From Thiobacillus sp. (GTDB lineage: Bacteria > Pseudomonadota > Gammaproteobacteria > Burkholderiales > Thiobacillaceae): a DNA stretch of 35,574 bases. The notes beneath the pieces were generated by a model, which worked only from the letters and a program-made list of their open reading frames with translations, ran no database searches and had not been told where the DNA came from. Shown piece after piece: positions 25,083 through 35,531 of the stretch. The DNA lies in the NCBI GenBank assembly GCA_011391285.1, contig JAABQU010000055.1, positions 1 to 35,574 of the forward strand. The letters run 5' to 3'. The position numbers were made by a program, and so were the translations under genes. The stretch's first letter is position 1, and each line of letters opens with the position of its first letter.

Positions 25083-26097
25083 GGCTATGGATGATGAGTT
25101 TCCTGATCGGAAATATCTGAAACGCCTTGATCGAGGCAACGAGCATCGCTGGCAGTTCCAATTTGAACGGGATCCGATAAAGGAATCGAAGAATTTCAGC
25201 GACAGCAAGTACGGCTCAATAGCTCTCTCATACCAAGCAGCCCGTGATTACCGCGACGCATTCCTAAAGAGCGCATTTGACCTGGGCATTCTAGATCCGA
25301 ATGACCCATCGCTCAGGCACTCGATACCCCTCGTGCTTGCACTGTCTCCTCGAAACACCTCCGGAATCGTTGGTGTCTCCCGTGAACATCACGAAAGAAA
25401 AGATCGCAGGAGTGCCGAAATAAACTGGGTTGCCAATTACCAAGACGAAGCCGGAAAGAACAAGCAGAAGTCGTTCCCGATAACCCGGCTTGGTGAAAAG
25501 GGGGCACTATTCAAAGCGGTTGCATTTCGGCGAGATTTCGTATTGCGCGTAGCGCAAGCAACAACGAACTCAATGAAACGCGAGTACATCGAAAGACACC
25601 TGAACGAACTGAATGCTCTATTGGATTACATCGCTGCCCTTGAAGAGGATGCGGATGTATTTTTCTTTTTGGGTACGATCAATAACCCCTTACTCGACTC
25701 CACAACCAAACAGGAAATGCTCAACGTCCGCATTGGGCAACAACGGTTCCGTAAACTGGTACTCGACATGTGGAACCACAAGTGCGCCATTACCGGCGCC
25801 GGACTATTCATTACTGCATCACACATCAAACCTTGGAGCGTGTCAGACAATTCTGAACGACTAGATCCATTTAATGGGCTGGCCCTTTCACCGGTCTATG
25901 ACAAGGCATTTGATGCTGGTCTCATCTCGTTTGATGACGAAGGAAGAATCCTTGTCTCCAAGCACCTCAAGAAAGATGCATACCCCCTTGGTATCTCGGG
26001 TCAAGAACGGATCAGGGATTTGAACTTCCTTCACAAAAAATATTTGTCATACCATCGGCTAGAACGCTTTCAACCAAATGAGTGATAGCCGTTTAAC
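25076..26097 (+). mobile_element. Candidate gene cassette: HNH gene framed by a 13-bp inverted repeat
   Basis: GTTAAACGGCTAT (25076-25088) and ATAGCCGTTTAAC (26085-26097) are exact reverse complements. They overlap the start codon and the stop codon of the enclosed gene. The outer seven bases fit integron R' (GTTRRRY) and R'' (RYYYAAC). The enclosed DNA is visibly AT-richer than its neighbours. A complete right-hand attC was not found. Confidence 0.45.
25087..26085 (+). CDS. AP2-domain HNH endonuclease
   Basis: The 332-residue product has a putative AP2-like DNA-binding domain at ~91-150. It opens with TSGIVGVSREHHERK, then INWVANYQDEAGKNKQKSFP, and ends in a Lys/Arg-rich helix. The HNH nuclease domain at ~233-290 contains CAITGAG (Cys233), ASHIKPW (His246) and NGLALSPVYDKAFDAGLISF. 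Family knowledge: AP2-HNH proteins are often homing or mobile-element endonucleases; related AHIKPW-type HNH proteins also occur in restriction and defence settings. The gene is AT-richer than its surroundings, which suggests horizontal acquisition. It has no obvious operon partner. Its start and stop codons fall inside the two arms of a perfect 13-bp inverted repeat. It is probably a nuclease; its target is unknown. Confidence 0.85.
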   Translation: MDDEFPDRKYLKRLDRGNEHRWQFQFERDPIKESKNFSDSKYGSIALSYQAARDYRDAFLKSAFDLGILDPNDPSLRHSIPLVLALSPRNTSGIVGVSREHHERKDRRSAEINWVANYQDEAGKNKQKSFPITRLGEKGALFKAVAFRRDFVLRVAQATTNSMKREYIERHLNELNALLDYIAALEEDADVFFFLGTINNPLLDSTTKQEMLNVRIGQQRFRKLVLDMWNHKCAITGAGLFITASHIKPWSVSDNSERLDPFNGLALSPVYDKAFDAGLISFDDEGRILVSKHLKKDAYPLGISGQERIRDLNFLHKKYLSYHRLERFQPNE

Positions 26098-26112
26098 TTA
26101 TCATTCCATCGC

Positions 26113-26168
26113 CGCGCCAGCATTTTTCGTGGCGCCTTGGGGGGCTTCGCATCCGCCGACGTCCCCCC
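26113..26168. terminator. Two hairpins downstream of the HNH gene
   Basis: GCGCCA (26114-26119) pairs with TGGCGC (26130-26135), and GGGGGG (26139-26144) pairs with CCCCCC (26163-26168). They may end transcription of the HNH gene or be part of a decayed attachment site. The remainder of the 331-nt gap to the next gene holds no gene that I can support. Confidence 0.35.
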
Positions 26169-26416
26169 ACAATAGTAAGAAAAAAAGATCGATAGCTGTG
26201 GCTGGTTGAGATTGCATGCAGTCGTATATCCGGCATCGTGAGTGGGTTCTTGTTGACCCGTGCCGACATGGAATCTACTCACGGCGCGCCAATCGGTACA
26301 AGCGACAGCTTGGGTGCCGGCAGGGCTTTCCGCCCGTGCTGGCCTCGAACGGGAAATCATCCGCCCTGCGCCTGGCACGGTGCCGGGCGAGCGGCAGCAA
26401 CAGGAGGAAACACACC

Positions 26417-26863
26417 ATGGCTACAGGTACAGTCAAGCTTCACCGCGTATTGAGGTCGACTCCGGAACGGGTTTATCGCGCATTCCTCGATGCCGACGCC
26501 ATGGCGAAGTGGATTCCGCCGAATGGCTTCACTGGCAAGGTGCATCACATGGAACCCAGAGTCGGCGGCACGTTCAGAATGTCGTTCACAAACTTCACCA
26601 CGCAACAGAGCCACGCTTTCGGCGGTGAATACCTCGAGCTGGTGCCGAATGAATTGATCCGCTACACCGACACGTTCGATGATCCGAACCTTCCTGGCGT
26701 CATGCAGGTCGCGGTGTCGCTGAAGGCGGTGTCCTGTGGCACCGAGCTGAATGTGGTGCAGGAAGGCATTCCTGATGTGATACCAGTGGAGGCGTGTTAT
26801 CTCGGGTGGCAGGAGTCGCTGATTCTGCTCACGAAGCTCGTCGAGGCGGAAATTCGGGAGTAA
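26417..26863 (+). CDS. SRPBCC (AHSA1-like) domain protein
   Basis: The 148-residue product is a single START-like/SRPBCC domain. It has the N-terminal strand and helix VKLHRVLRSTPERVYRAFLD, then AKWIPPNGFTGKV, GGTFRMSF and the C-terminal helix GWQESLILLTKLVEAEI. Family knowledge: AHSA1-type SRPBCC proteins bind hydrophobic ligands, but most are uncharacterised. The ATG at 26417 has AGGAGG at 26402-26407; a longer frame to 26216 lacks support. A broken relative of the same superfamily lies at 27461, which suggests that this patch once carried more than one such gene. Confidence 0.88.
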   Translation: MATGTVKLHRVLRSTPERVYRAFLDADAMAKWIPPNGFTGKVHHMEPRVGGTFRMSFTNFTTQQSHAFGGEYLELVPNELIRYTDTFDDPNLPGVMQVAVSLKAVSCGTELNVVQEGIPDVIPVEACYLGWQESLILLTKLVEAEIRE

Positions 26864-26986
26864 GGGGCGTGCGCAGTCTGTTCGATCAGATCGATGTCGA
26901 GCTTCGAGCCGGAAAATGAACGCCCGGCCCCGCGCCGCTAGACTGGCCGCTTAAGCCTCGCTCACGCTGCCCCGCGACGCCCGCCG

Positions 26987-27391
26987 ATGCAAAGCCTCAA
27001 GCCCGCACTCGCCTACTTCGCCCTGGTCTTCGGTGCCGGCTTCGTCATGGGCATGGTTCGTGTGCCCTTGCTGGCGCCGCGCCTGGGCGAGCGGATCGCC
27101 GAGTTGCTGGAAATGCCCCTCATGCTCGCGGCCATCTACTTTGCGGCCCGTTATGTCGTCAGGCGGTTCGCGGTTCCGCCGTCGGCGGATCCGCGCCTGC
27201 AGGTGGGCGTCATGGCGCTGCTGCTGCTCCTGGCGGCCGAACTGACGTTCGCTGTGATGCTGCAGGATCAATCGCTTGCCGAGTACATCGCAAGCCGGGA
27301 TCCGGTGTCCGGGAGCGTGTACCTCGCCATGCTCGGCGTGTTTGCCGGGATGCCCTGGCTCCTTCTGCGCCAGAGGCCGCCCGCCACGTAG
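26987..27391 (+). CDS. Four-helix integral membrane protein
   Basis: The 134-residue product has hydrophobic segments at about 8-28, 42-60, 72-92 and 108-126. It has no recognised catalytic motif. The central AAIYFAARYVVRRF is characteristic of a group of small conserved membrane proteins of unknown function. It starts 123 nt after the SRPBCC gene and is followed by the SRPBCC remnant. It is probably an inner-membrane protein. Confidence 0.75.
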   Translation: MQSLKPALAYFALVFGAGFVMGMVRVPLLAPRLGERIAELLEMPLMLAAIYFAARYVVRRFAVPPSADPRLQVGVMALLLLLAAELTFAVMLQDQSLAEYIASRDPVSGSVYLAMLGVFAGMPWLLLRQRPPAT

Positions 27392-27460
27392 TGGCAGGCT
27401 CGCTGGCTGCGGGAGTAGACTGCAGCCGGATTTCGCCCATCCCCATGAGGACCCGACACC

Positions 27461-27607
27461 ATGACCGCCCTTCACACGGCCGCACCGGCAACTGATCGCG
27501 AACGTGTCCTGATGCGGATCATCCAGGCGCCGCGCGAGAAGATGGGCTCTCACGAAGGCCGGGGGCAGTGCACGGATCAGCTTGCCGCTCTGGTCCAGAG
27601 AATTTGA
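27461..27607 (+). pseudogene. Internally deleted SRPBCC/AHSA1 gene remnant
   Basis: A 48-codon frame reads ERVLMRIIQAPREK and then, without interruption, MGSHEGRGQCTDQLAALV. The first part is the typical start of an AHSA1-type SRPBCC protein; the second is the typical C-terminal end (GxGQCxDQLAALV). About 90-100 residues of the middle are missing. The simplest reading is an in-frame internal deletion. A short functional peptide is less likely. Confidence 0.6.
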
Positions 27608-27682
27608 TTTTCGGAACGCTCAATAAGGCCGGATTTACGTCACCCTCCCCGGCCTGACGCCGCTTACGCACAAGGGACCCTC

Positions 27683-28204
27683 ATGCTTGCCACGCTGAAA
27701 CCCGGCATCTGCTACCAGCACACCTTCGTCGTTCCGCCGACCAAGACCGTTCCGGCCCTGTATCCGGAGTCGCCCGAATTCGTGGCCATGCCGGAGGTGT
27801 TCGCGACCGGTTTTCTGGTCGGCTTTCTGGAGTGGGCCTGCATCAGGGCGATCAACCCCTACCTGGACTGGCCGCGCGAGCAGACCGTGGGCACGCATAT
27901 CGACGTCAGCCACGAGGCGGCCACGCCGCCCGGCCTCGAGGTGACGGCGACGGTCGAACTGATCGCGGTCGAGGGACGAAAGCTCACGTTCGCCGTGGAG
28001 GCGCACGACGGCGTGGACCTGATCTCGCGGGGGCGGCATGAGCGCTTCGTGATCGACAGGGAAAAGTTCGATGCCAGAGTCGGCGCAAAGCGGGCCGGCA
28101 GAAGCTGCCCGTATTCTTTTCGGCCTGGGTGTGTCCGCTTCACTCCGTTCGTGGTGAGCTTGTCGAACCACGTTCCAGCATACCCGGCAGTCGGTGGTAG
28201 ATAG
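27683..28204 (+). CDS. Hotdog-fold thioesterase (FlK-like) with repeat-derived C-terminal tail
   Basis: The 173-residue product matches small hotdog thioesterases related to fluoroacetyl-CoA thioesterase. Visible parts are the N-terminal strand KPGICYQHTFVVPPTKTVP, then ATGFLVGFLEWACIRAINPY, GTHIDVSHEAATPPGLEVT and FAVEAHDGVDLISRGRHERF. The real domain ends near residue ~133 (DREKFDARV). The last ~22 codons (FVVSLSNH onward, 28139-28204) are a translation of the dispersed repeat that begins at 28145, so the original stop has been lost or displaced. Family knowledge: these enzymes hydrolyse small acyl-CoAs. The specific substrate is unknown. The tail may be neutral or may affect stability. Confidence 0.8.
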   Translation: MLATLKPGICYQHTFVVPPTKTVPALYPESPEFVAMPEVFATGFLVGFLEWACIRAINPYLDWPREQTVGTHIDVSHEAATPPGLEVTATVELIAVEGRKLTFAVEAHDGVDLISRGRHERFVIDREKFDARVGAKRAGRSCPYSFRPGCVRFTPFVVSLSNHVPAYPAVGGR

Positions 28205-28375
28205 CCCTTCGACGGGCTCAGGGCGAACGGGCTGTGAGTTGGGAGCTTGCCTGGGGGACGCAGGACTGCGATTAGGTGCAGGCCAATGCCCCGTTCGTTG
28301 TGAGCTTGTCGAACCACATTCACGCTTACCCGGCTGGCTGCAGGCAGCCCCATCCGGCAGGCTCAGGGCGAACGG
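28145..28375. repeat. Dispersed repeat array, right copy
   Basis: Two motif pairs are present. CCGTTCGTGGTGAGCTTG starts at 28145, with its partner CCCTTCGACGGGCTCAGG at 28205-28233. A second, more divergent pair lies at 28291-28334 and 28351-28375. Orientation is inverse to the array at 23385-23752. The first motif runs into the thioesterase reading frame. No gene is visible between 28205 and 28414. Confidence 0.75.
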
Positions 28376-28414
28376 CCGAAGGGCTGATTGGACAGTATGA
28401 ATCCGCCGGGGGCT

Positions 28415-29257
28415 TCAGTCCCGGCGCGAGACGATTTCCAGTTCTTCGGAATACGGCCGGCTCGGATACTGGAAGGCGACCGGGCCGTCGGGCTGCGCGT
28501 GGACGAACTGCTGGACGAAGGGATCGGCGGAGTCGGCCATGTCGGCGGCATTGCCTTCGGCCACCACCACGCCGTCATGGATGAAGTAGACGTAGTCGGC
28601 GATTTTCAGCGATTCCGACATATCGTAGGTCACCATGATCGAGGTCAGGCCGAGCGCATCGTTGAGGCGCCGGATCAGGTCGGCGATGGTGTTGAGCGAG
28701 ATCGGGTCGAGGCCGGCGAAGGGCTCGTCGTACATGATCAGCATGGGGTCGAGCGCGATTGCACGGGCCAGCGCCACGCGGCGCTCCATGCCGCCCGACA
28801 GTTCGCTGGTATGCAGCGCCTGGGCACCACGCAGGCCGACCGCGTGCAGCTTCATCAGCACCAGGTCGTGAATGACGTCTTCAGGCAGGTCGGTGTGCTC
28901 GCGCATCGGGTAGGCGATGTTGTCGAACACCGACAGGTCGCTGAACAGCCCGCTGACCTGGAACATCATGCCCATCTTGCGCCGCATGGCGTAGAGCGCG
29001 TCGTTGCCAAGCGTGTGGACCACCTGACCGTCGAATGACACCTGCCCGCGCAATGGCTGGAGTTGCCCGCCAATGTGCCGCAACAGCGTGGTCTTGCCAC
29101 ACCCGCTGACCCCGAGGATGGCGACGAGCTTGCCGCGGGGAATGTCGAGGTTGATGCCCTTGAGCACCGGCTTGTCGTCAAACGAAAAGTGCAGATCCCT
29201 GACCTCGACCAGATTAGTTCCTGGCCCCTGCAGCGTGCCCACTTGCGAAACCGGCAT
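28415..29257 (-). CDS. MlaF-like ABC transporter ATPase
   Basis: The 280-residue product has Walker A GVSGCGKTTLL, the signature LSGGMERRVALARA and Walker B LIMYDEPFAGLDP. The Q-loop segment GMMFQVSGLFSDLSVFDNI is typical of MlaF/Ttg2A, the ATPase of the phospholipid transporter. The H-loop His is replaced by Tyr (Tyr211 in MVTYDMSES). No permease, MlaD or MlaC gene is adjacent. The gene begins 2 nt after sucB and is probably co-transcribed with the TCA genes, an odd partner. Possible explanations are a trans-acting lipid-transport ATPase or an ATPase with altered hydrolysis. The family call is firm, the role is not. Confidence 0.85.
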   Translation of the reverse strand: MPVSQVGTLQGPGTNLVEVRDLHFSFDDKPVLKGINLDIPRGKLVAILGVSGCGKTTLLRHIGGQLQPLRGQVSFDGQVVHTLGNDALYAMRRKMGMMFQVSGLFSDLSVFDNIAYPMREHTDLPEDVIHDLVLMKLHAVGLRGAQALHTSELSGGMERRVALARAIALDPMLIMYDEPFAGLDPISLNTIADLIRRLNDALGLTSIMVTYDMSESLKIADYVYFIHDGVVVAEGNAADMADSADPFVQQFVHAQPDGPVAFQYPSRPYSEELEIVSRRD

Positions 29258-29259
29258 GC

Positions 29260-30466
<1,207 letters not shown>

Positions 30467-30477
<11 letters not shown>

Positions 30478-33163
30478 ACGGGGTCTCCAGAGCGGCGGTC
30501 AGCAGCGCATCCAGCTCGGCCTTGTGACGCGAGGCGTAGCCCGACGCCGGTGCGGCGGCGGCCGGCCGGCCGGCGTAATGGAAGCGCCGCCCGACCGGCG
30601 CACAGTGGTTGAGGTGATGCAGGGTCTGGTACCACGCGCCCTGGTTCATCGGTTCTTCCTGCGCCCAGACGAAGGTGTCGGCCTGCGGATAGGCGTTCAG
30701 CACGGTGCGGAAGGCCGCTTCGGGGAAGGGATACAACTGCTCGATCCGTACCAGGGCCACCTCGTCCAGTCCGCGCGCCGCACGCGCCGCTTCGAGGTCG
30801 AACCACACCCGCCCGCTGCATGCCACCACGCGCCGGGCATGCCGTGGGGCACGCAGGTCGTCGATCACCGGGAGGAATGCGCCGGTGGCGAGATCAGCCA
30901 GCGACGAAGTGGATTCCGGACGGCGCAGCAGGCTCTTGGGACTCAGGATCACCAGCGGCTTGCGCTGTGGACGCACGATCTGCCGGCGCAGCAGGTGGAA
31001 CATCTGCGCCGGCAGGGTCGGCACGCACACCTGGATGTTGTCCTGCGCGCACAGTTGCAGGTAGCGTTCGAGGCGCGCGGAGGAATGCTCCGGCCCCTGC
31101 CCCTCGAGCCCGTGCGGCAGCAGCAGGGTCAAGCCGCACAGGCGTCCCCACTTGGCTTCTCCGCTGGTGATGAACTGGTCGATCACCACCTGTGCGCCGT
31201 TGGCGAAGTCGCCGAACTGCGCTTCCCACACCACCAGGGTATCCGGATCGGCGGTGGCATAGCCGTATTCGAACGCCAGCACCGCCTCTTCCGACAGCAG
31301 CGAATCGATGATGGTGAAATTGCCCTGGCGTTCGTGGATGTGTTCGAGCGGAATGTAGACGCCGCTCTGGCGACGCTCGCGCTTCTGGTCGTGCCACACC
31401 GCGTGGCGGTGGAAGAAGGTGCCGCGCGCCGAATCCTGGCCCGACACCCGCACGTTGTGTCCGGCGTCGAGCAGGCTGGCGTAGGCCAGATGCTCGGCAT
31501 AGCCCCAGTCCACCGGCAGTTCGCCGGCGCGCATCCGACGGCGGTCTTCGAGCACTTTCTGCACCCGCGAGTGCAGTTCGACTTCATGCTGCAGGGTGGT
31601 GATGCGTTCGCCGAGAAAATCCAGCCGCTCGGCCGGTACCGCGGTCGGCACTTCGCTGACCGGCGCGCCTTTGAAACGGCTCCAGTTGGTGCCGAAAACT
31701 TTCTTGAAATCGGACAGCGCAGGTGGGCTCAGTGACTCGCCGTGCTCCAGCTGCTCACGGCAATCGTCGACCATGTCGTCGGCCTGCGCCTGGGTCAGCA
31801 CACCCTCGTCCACCAGGCGCTGCGCATACAGGACACGCGTGCTGGGATGCGCCTGGATGCGGCGATACATCAGCGGCTGGGTGGCAAGCGGCTCGTCCTG
31901 CTCGTTGTGGCCGTGGCGGCGGTAGCACACCAGGTCGATGAAACAGTTCTTGTGGAAGGTGTAGCGGAAATCGACCGCGGTCTGCACCGCGAAGGCCACC
32001 GCCTCGGGGTCGTCGCCGTTGACGTGCAGCACCGGCGCCTCGACCATCTTGGCCACATCGGTGCAGTACAGCGTCGAGCGCACGTCGCGCGGGTCGGACG
32101 TGGTGAAGCCAATCTGGTTGTTGATGACGACATGGATCCCGCCGTTGTTGCGGAAGCCGCGCGTCTGCGACATGTTGAGGCTTTCCATCACCACGCCCTG
32201 CCCCGACAGCGCGGCGTCGCCGTGCAGGATCACCGGCACCACTTCGTAGCCGAGCACGTCGCCGCGCCGGTCCTGGCGCGCACGCACCGAACCGCGCACC
32301 ACCGGATGCACGATTTCGAGATGCGAGGGATTGAACGCCAGCGCGAGGTGAACCGGTCCGTGCGAGGTGGCGATGTCGGTGGAAAAACCCTGGTGGTATT
32401 TCACGTCGCCCGACAGCGGCGTATTGGCGCCGCCGTTCTTGGGCTCCTCGAACAGGCTTTCCAGCGAGCGTCCCATGATGTTGGCGAGCACGTTGATGCG
32501 GCCGCGATGCGCCATCCCCATCACGATTTCTTTCGCCCCATGGCGTGCGCAGCGCTCGATGACCAGGTCGAGCAGCGGAATCAGGCTTTCGCCGCCTTCC
32601 AGCGAGAAGCGCTTCTGCCCGACATGGCGGGTATGGATAAACTTTTCCAGCGTCTCGGCATCGGTCAGCCGCTTCAGTAGGCGCTTCTTGAGTGTGACCG
32701 GCACCCCGTATTGACCGCGCGCCGACTCGATCCGCTCCTGCAGCCAGCGTTTGCGCGCGATGTCGGTGATGTGCATGTACTCGAAACCGACACGCCCGCA
32801 GTACGCGCTGTTTAGAAGCTGCAGAATGTCGGCCAGCGTGGTGCGTTCCACCCCGAACAGCGAGCCGGTCTCGAACTCGCGCGTGAGATCGGCCTCGGTC
32901 AGTCCGTAATGCGCGGGGGCGAGTTCGGGCGTCGGCGGCAGTTCGAATCGCCGCAAGGGATCGAGTTCCGCCTGCCGCACACCCAGATAGCGGTAGGCAT
33001 TGATCAGCCGCAGCACGGCGACCTGCGCAGCGTCCGATCCGGCCGCCGCGCCCGGCAGCGGCTGCGTCAGCCAAGGTGCCAGCGCGTCGTCACCGAACTG
33101 TTCCAGATAGGCCGCATTGCCGGCATACAGCGGGGAGGTCGGAAGCCAGTCGGATTCACTCAT
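30467..33163 (-). CDS. sucA: 2-oxoglutarate dehydrogenase E1 component
   Basis: The 898-residue product matches SucA in length and order of conserved blocks. These include [34 protein letters not shown] and [17 protein letters not shown]. The ThDP region [24 protein letters not shown] and NNQIGFTT is followed by [14 protein letters not shown] and the transketolase-like [20 protein letters not shown]. The late segment [13 protein letters not shown] is also typical. It decarboxylates 2-oxoglutarate with ThDP and passes succinyl to E2. The start at 33163 lies 30 nt after the gltA stop and the end overlaps sucB by 11 nt, indicating one transcript. No frameshift is visible. Confidence 0.97.
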
Positions 33164-33193
33164 GCGCAGGTGAGTCGGCCATCAGGTGCAGGC

Positions 33194-34492
33194 TCAGGCG
33201 CCGCGCTGGTCCAGCGGGACGAATTCGCGCCGCGCCGCGCCGGTGTAGAGCTGGCGCGGCCGGCCGATCTTGTGCGCGGGGTCGGACAGCATTTCGTGCC
33301 ACTGCGCCACCCAGCCGGCGGTGCGCGCCAGAGCGAACATCGCGGTGAACATGCTGGGGGGAATGCCCATGGCGCGGAAGATGATGCCGGAATAGAAGTC
33401 GACGTTGGGGTAGAGCTTGCGGCTGATGAAGTACTCGTCTTCCATCGCGATGCGCTCCAGTTCCATCGCCATCTTGAACTGCGGATCGTCGTGCAAATCA
33501 AGTTCGTCCAGCACCTCGTAACAGGTCTCGCGGATGATGCGCGCGCGCGGATCCATGTTCTTGTAGACGCGGTGGCCGAAGCCCATCAGGCGGAAGCCGC
33601 TACTCTTGTCTTTGGCGCGCTTGATGAATTCGGGAATGCGCGAGATATCGCCCATCTCGTCGAGCATTTTCAGCACCGCCTCGTTGGCGCCCCCATGCAG
33701 CGGCCCCCACAGCGACGCCATGCCGCTGGCCATGCTGGCATAGGGATTGGCGCCGCTGGAACCGGCCAGCCGCACGGTGGAGGTCGACGCGTTCTGTTCG
33801 TGGTCGGCATGCAGGATGAAAATGCGGTCGAGCGCGCGCGCCAGCACCGCATTGGGTTCATAGGGTTCGCACGGCGTCGAGAACATCATGTACAGGAAAT
33901 TCTCGGCATAGGACAGCCGGTTCTGCGGGTAGACGAAAGGCTGGCCTTCATTGTACTTGTACGACCAGGCCGCCACCGTCGGTACCTTGGCGATCAGCCG
34001 GTGCGCCACGATCTCGCGCTGGCGAGGATCGAAGATGTTCATGTCCTCGTGATAAAACGCCGACATCGCGCCGGTGACGCTGATTATCACCGCCATCGGG
34101 TGCGCGTCGCGGCGGAAGCCGCGGAACACACTATCCATCTGGTCGTGCAGCATGGTGTGGTGGCGGATCGACTGCTCGAACGCCATCTTCTGTTCCGCCG
34201 TCGGCAGTTCGCCGTGCAGGAGCAGATAGCTGACCTCCATGTAGTCAGACTTGTAGGCCAGTTCCTCGATCGGGTAGCCCCGGTGGTACAACAGCCCCTT
34301 GTCACCGTCGATGAAGGTGATGGCGGAATTGCAGCTGGAGGTCGCGGTGAAGCCGGGGTCGTGGGTGAAGTAGCCCTGTGCGGCGAGCGCACGGATGTCG
34401 ATCACCGGCTTGCCGTAGGTGCCCTGCTCGATCGGCAGTTCGATGGACGGACTGCCGTCGCTGAACGTGAGGGTGACGGTTTTTTTCATCAT
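33194..34492 (-). CDS. gltA: Citrate synthase (type II)
   Basis: The 432-residue product has the citrate synthase catalytic triad His266 ([13 protein letters not shown]), His307 ([13 protein letters not shown]) and Asp365 (NVDFYSGI). The N-terminal beta-domain ([20 protein letters not shown]) is typical of the hexameric NADH-sensitive proteobacterial enzyme. It condenses acetyl-CoA with oxaloacetate as the entry step of the TCA cycle. It starts MMKK, with the first ATG overlapping the sdhE stop (ATGA), so it is coupled to sdhE translation. The call is secure. Confidence 0.98.
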   Translation of the reverse strand: MMKKTVTLTFSDGSPSIELPIEQGTYGKPVIDIRALAAQGYFTHDPGFTATSSCNSAITFIDGDKGLLYHRGYPIEELAYKSDYMEVSYLLLHGELPTAEQKMAFEQSIRHHTMLHDQMDSVFRGFRRDAHPMAVIISVTGAMSAFYHEDMNIFDPRQREIVAHRLIAKVPTVAAWSYKYNEGQPFVYPQNRLSYAENFLYMMFSTPCEPYEPNAVLARALDRIFILHADHEQNASTSTVRLAGSSGANPYASMASGMASLWGPLHGGANEAVLKMLDEMGDISRIPEFIKRAKDKSSGFRLMGFGHRVYKNMDPRARIIRETCYEVLDELDLHDDPQFKMAMELERIAMEDEYFISRKLYPNVDFYSGIIFRAMGIPPSMFTAMFALARTAGWVAQWHEMLSDPAHKIGRPRQLYTGAARREFVPLDQRGA

Positions 34493-34740
34493 GTGTTCCG
34501 AAATTTTCGCAGGCGTTGAACAAGCGCTTCAAGGTCGGCATCGCCCGCGGGCGTCCTGCCTTGCAACCGGTCTGCAATCTCCATATCCGAAAGCGTCAGG
34601 AGCCGCTCCAGCGCGGCTGTCTCGTTAGGTTGAAGTGTAGCGCGGTGCGAGGTCCAAAAGCCACCCAGCCAGATATCCAGTTCCAGCAGGCCCCGGCGAC
34701 AGTGCCAGGCGATCCTGTCGCAGTCTAGCCGATCAGACAC
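34489..34740 (-). CDS. sdhE: Succinate dehydrogenase flavinylation factor
   Basis: The 83-residue product carries the SdhE signature [15 protein letters not shown] (Arg15-Arg16-Gly17) and the later [13 protein letters not shown]. It is a small helical protein that promotes covalent FAD attachment to SdhA. It overlaps the end of sdhB by 8 nt and the start of gltA by 4 nt. This is the usual sdhB-sdhE-gltA order of many betaproteobacteria. Confidence 0.93.
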   Translation of the reverse strand: MSDRLDCDRIAWHCRRGLLELDIWLGGFWTSHRATLQPNETAALERLLTLSDMEIADRLQGRTPAGDADLEALVQRLRKFRNT

Positions 34741-35428
34741 GGCGCTTCACCAGCAGCCACTTGATGCGCCCGATCGCCTCCGTCGGGTTCAGCCCCTTGG
34801 GGCAGGCATCCACGCAATTCATGATGCCGCGACAGCGATACAGCCGGTAGGGGTCTTCCAGATTGTCCAGCCGCGCGGCGGTCGCCTCGTCGCGCGAATC
34901 GGCGATGAAGCGGTACGCCTGCAACAGCCCCGCCGGGCCGACGAAGCTGTCCGGATTCCACCAGAACGACGGGCACGACGTGGTGCAGCACGCGCACAGG
35001 ATGCATTCGTAAGCACCGTCGAGCAGCGCCCGGTCGGCCGGGCTTTGCAGCCGCTCGACCTCCGGCTCCGGATCGTCGTTGATGAGCCAGGGCTTGATCG
35101 AACGGTACTGCTTGTAGAACGGCTCCATATCGACGATCAGGTCGCGAATCACCGGCAACCCTGGCAGCGGCCGCACCTCAATCGGCTGCTTCAGCTCGGA
35201 CAGCGGCGTGATGCACGCCAGCCGGTTCCTGCCGTTCACATTCACCGCATCCGACCCGCACACGCCTTCGCGGCAGGAGCGGCGCAGCGAGAGCGTCTCG
35301 TCCCGCGCCTTGATCGCCAGCAGCGCGTCGAGCAGCATCTTGCCGGCGGGGTCGATGTCGAGATCGACGTCCTGCATGTGGGGTGGCTCGCCAGACTCGG
35401 GGTGGTAGCGGTAGAGGCGGAATTTCAT
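34733..35428 (-). CDS. sdhB: Succinate dehydrogenase iron-sulfur subunit
   Basis: The 231-residue product has all three cluster motifs: the 2Fe-2S region RRSCREGVCGSDAVNVNG, the 4Fe-4S CILCACCTTSCPSFW, and the 3Fe-4S CRGIMNCVDACPKGLNP. It passes electrons from SdhA FAD to quinone in the inner membrane. I chose the ATG at 35428 (MKFRLYRYHPE). An in-frame extension to 35497 is rejected because it is a translation of the dispersed repeat. sdhA would be expected upstream, outside the window. Confidence 0.96.
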   Translation of the reverse strand: MKFRLYRYHPESGEPPHMQDVDLDIDPAGKMLLDALLAIKARDETLSLRRSCREGVCGSDAVNVNGRNRLACITPLSELKQPIEVRPLPGLPVIRDLIVDMEPFYKQYRSIKPWLINDDPEPEVERLQSPADRALLDGAYECILCACCTTSCPSFWWNPDSFVGPAGLLQAYRFIADSRDEATAARLDNLEDPYRLYRCRGIMNCVDACPKGLNPTEAIGRIKWLLVKRRV

Positions 35429-35461
35429 GGAACTACCCGGATTCCTGGTGTCGATTGTTTC

Positions 35462-35531
35462 CTGGATTGCTTCGCTTCGCTCGCAATGACAGCACATACC
35501 GTCATTGCGAGGCGAAGCCGAAGCAATCCAG
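35462..35531. repeat. Dispersed palindromic repeat upstream of sdhB
   Basis: Arms 35462-35490 and 35501-35531 (CTGGATTGCTTCGCTTCG and its inverse, with two extra bases on the right) flank a 10-nt loop. The motif ends GCAATGAC and GTCATTGC link it to the 20940-21025 and sucB copies. It lies in the sdhB leader or between sdhA and sdhB. I see no gene in 35532-35574. Confidence 0.75.

Noticed and set aside
26216..26416. Upstream extension of the SRPBCC frame as part of the protein
   Set aside because: It has no similarity to the family, and a strong AGGAGG directly precedes the ATG at 26417.
35429..35497. N-terminal extension of SdhB
   Set aside because: The extra residues are a translation of the dispersed repeat, and the start at 35428 matches the family.
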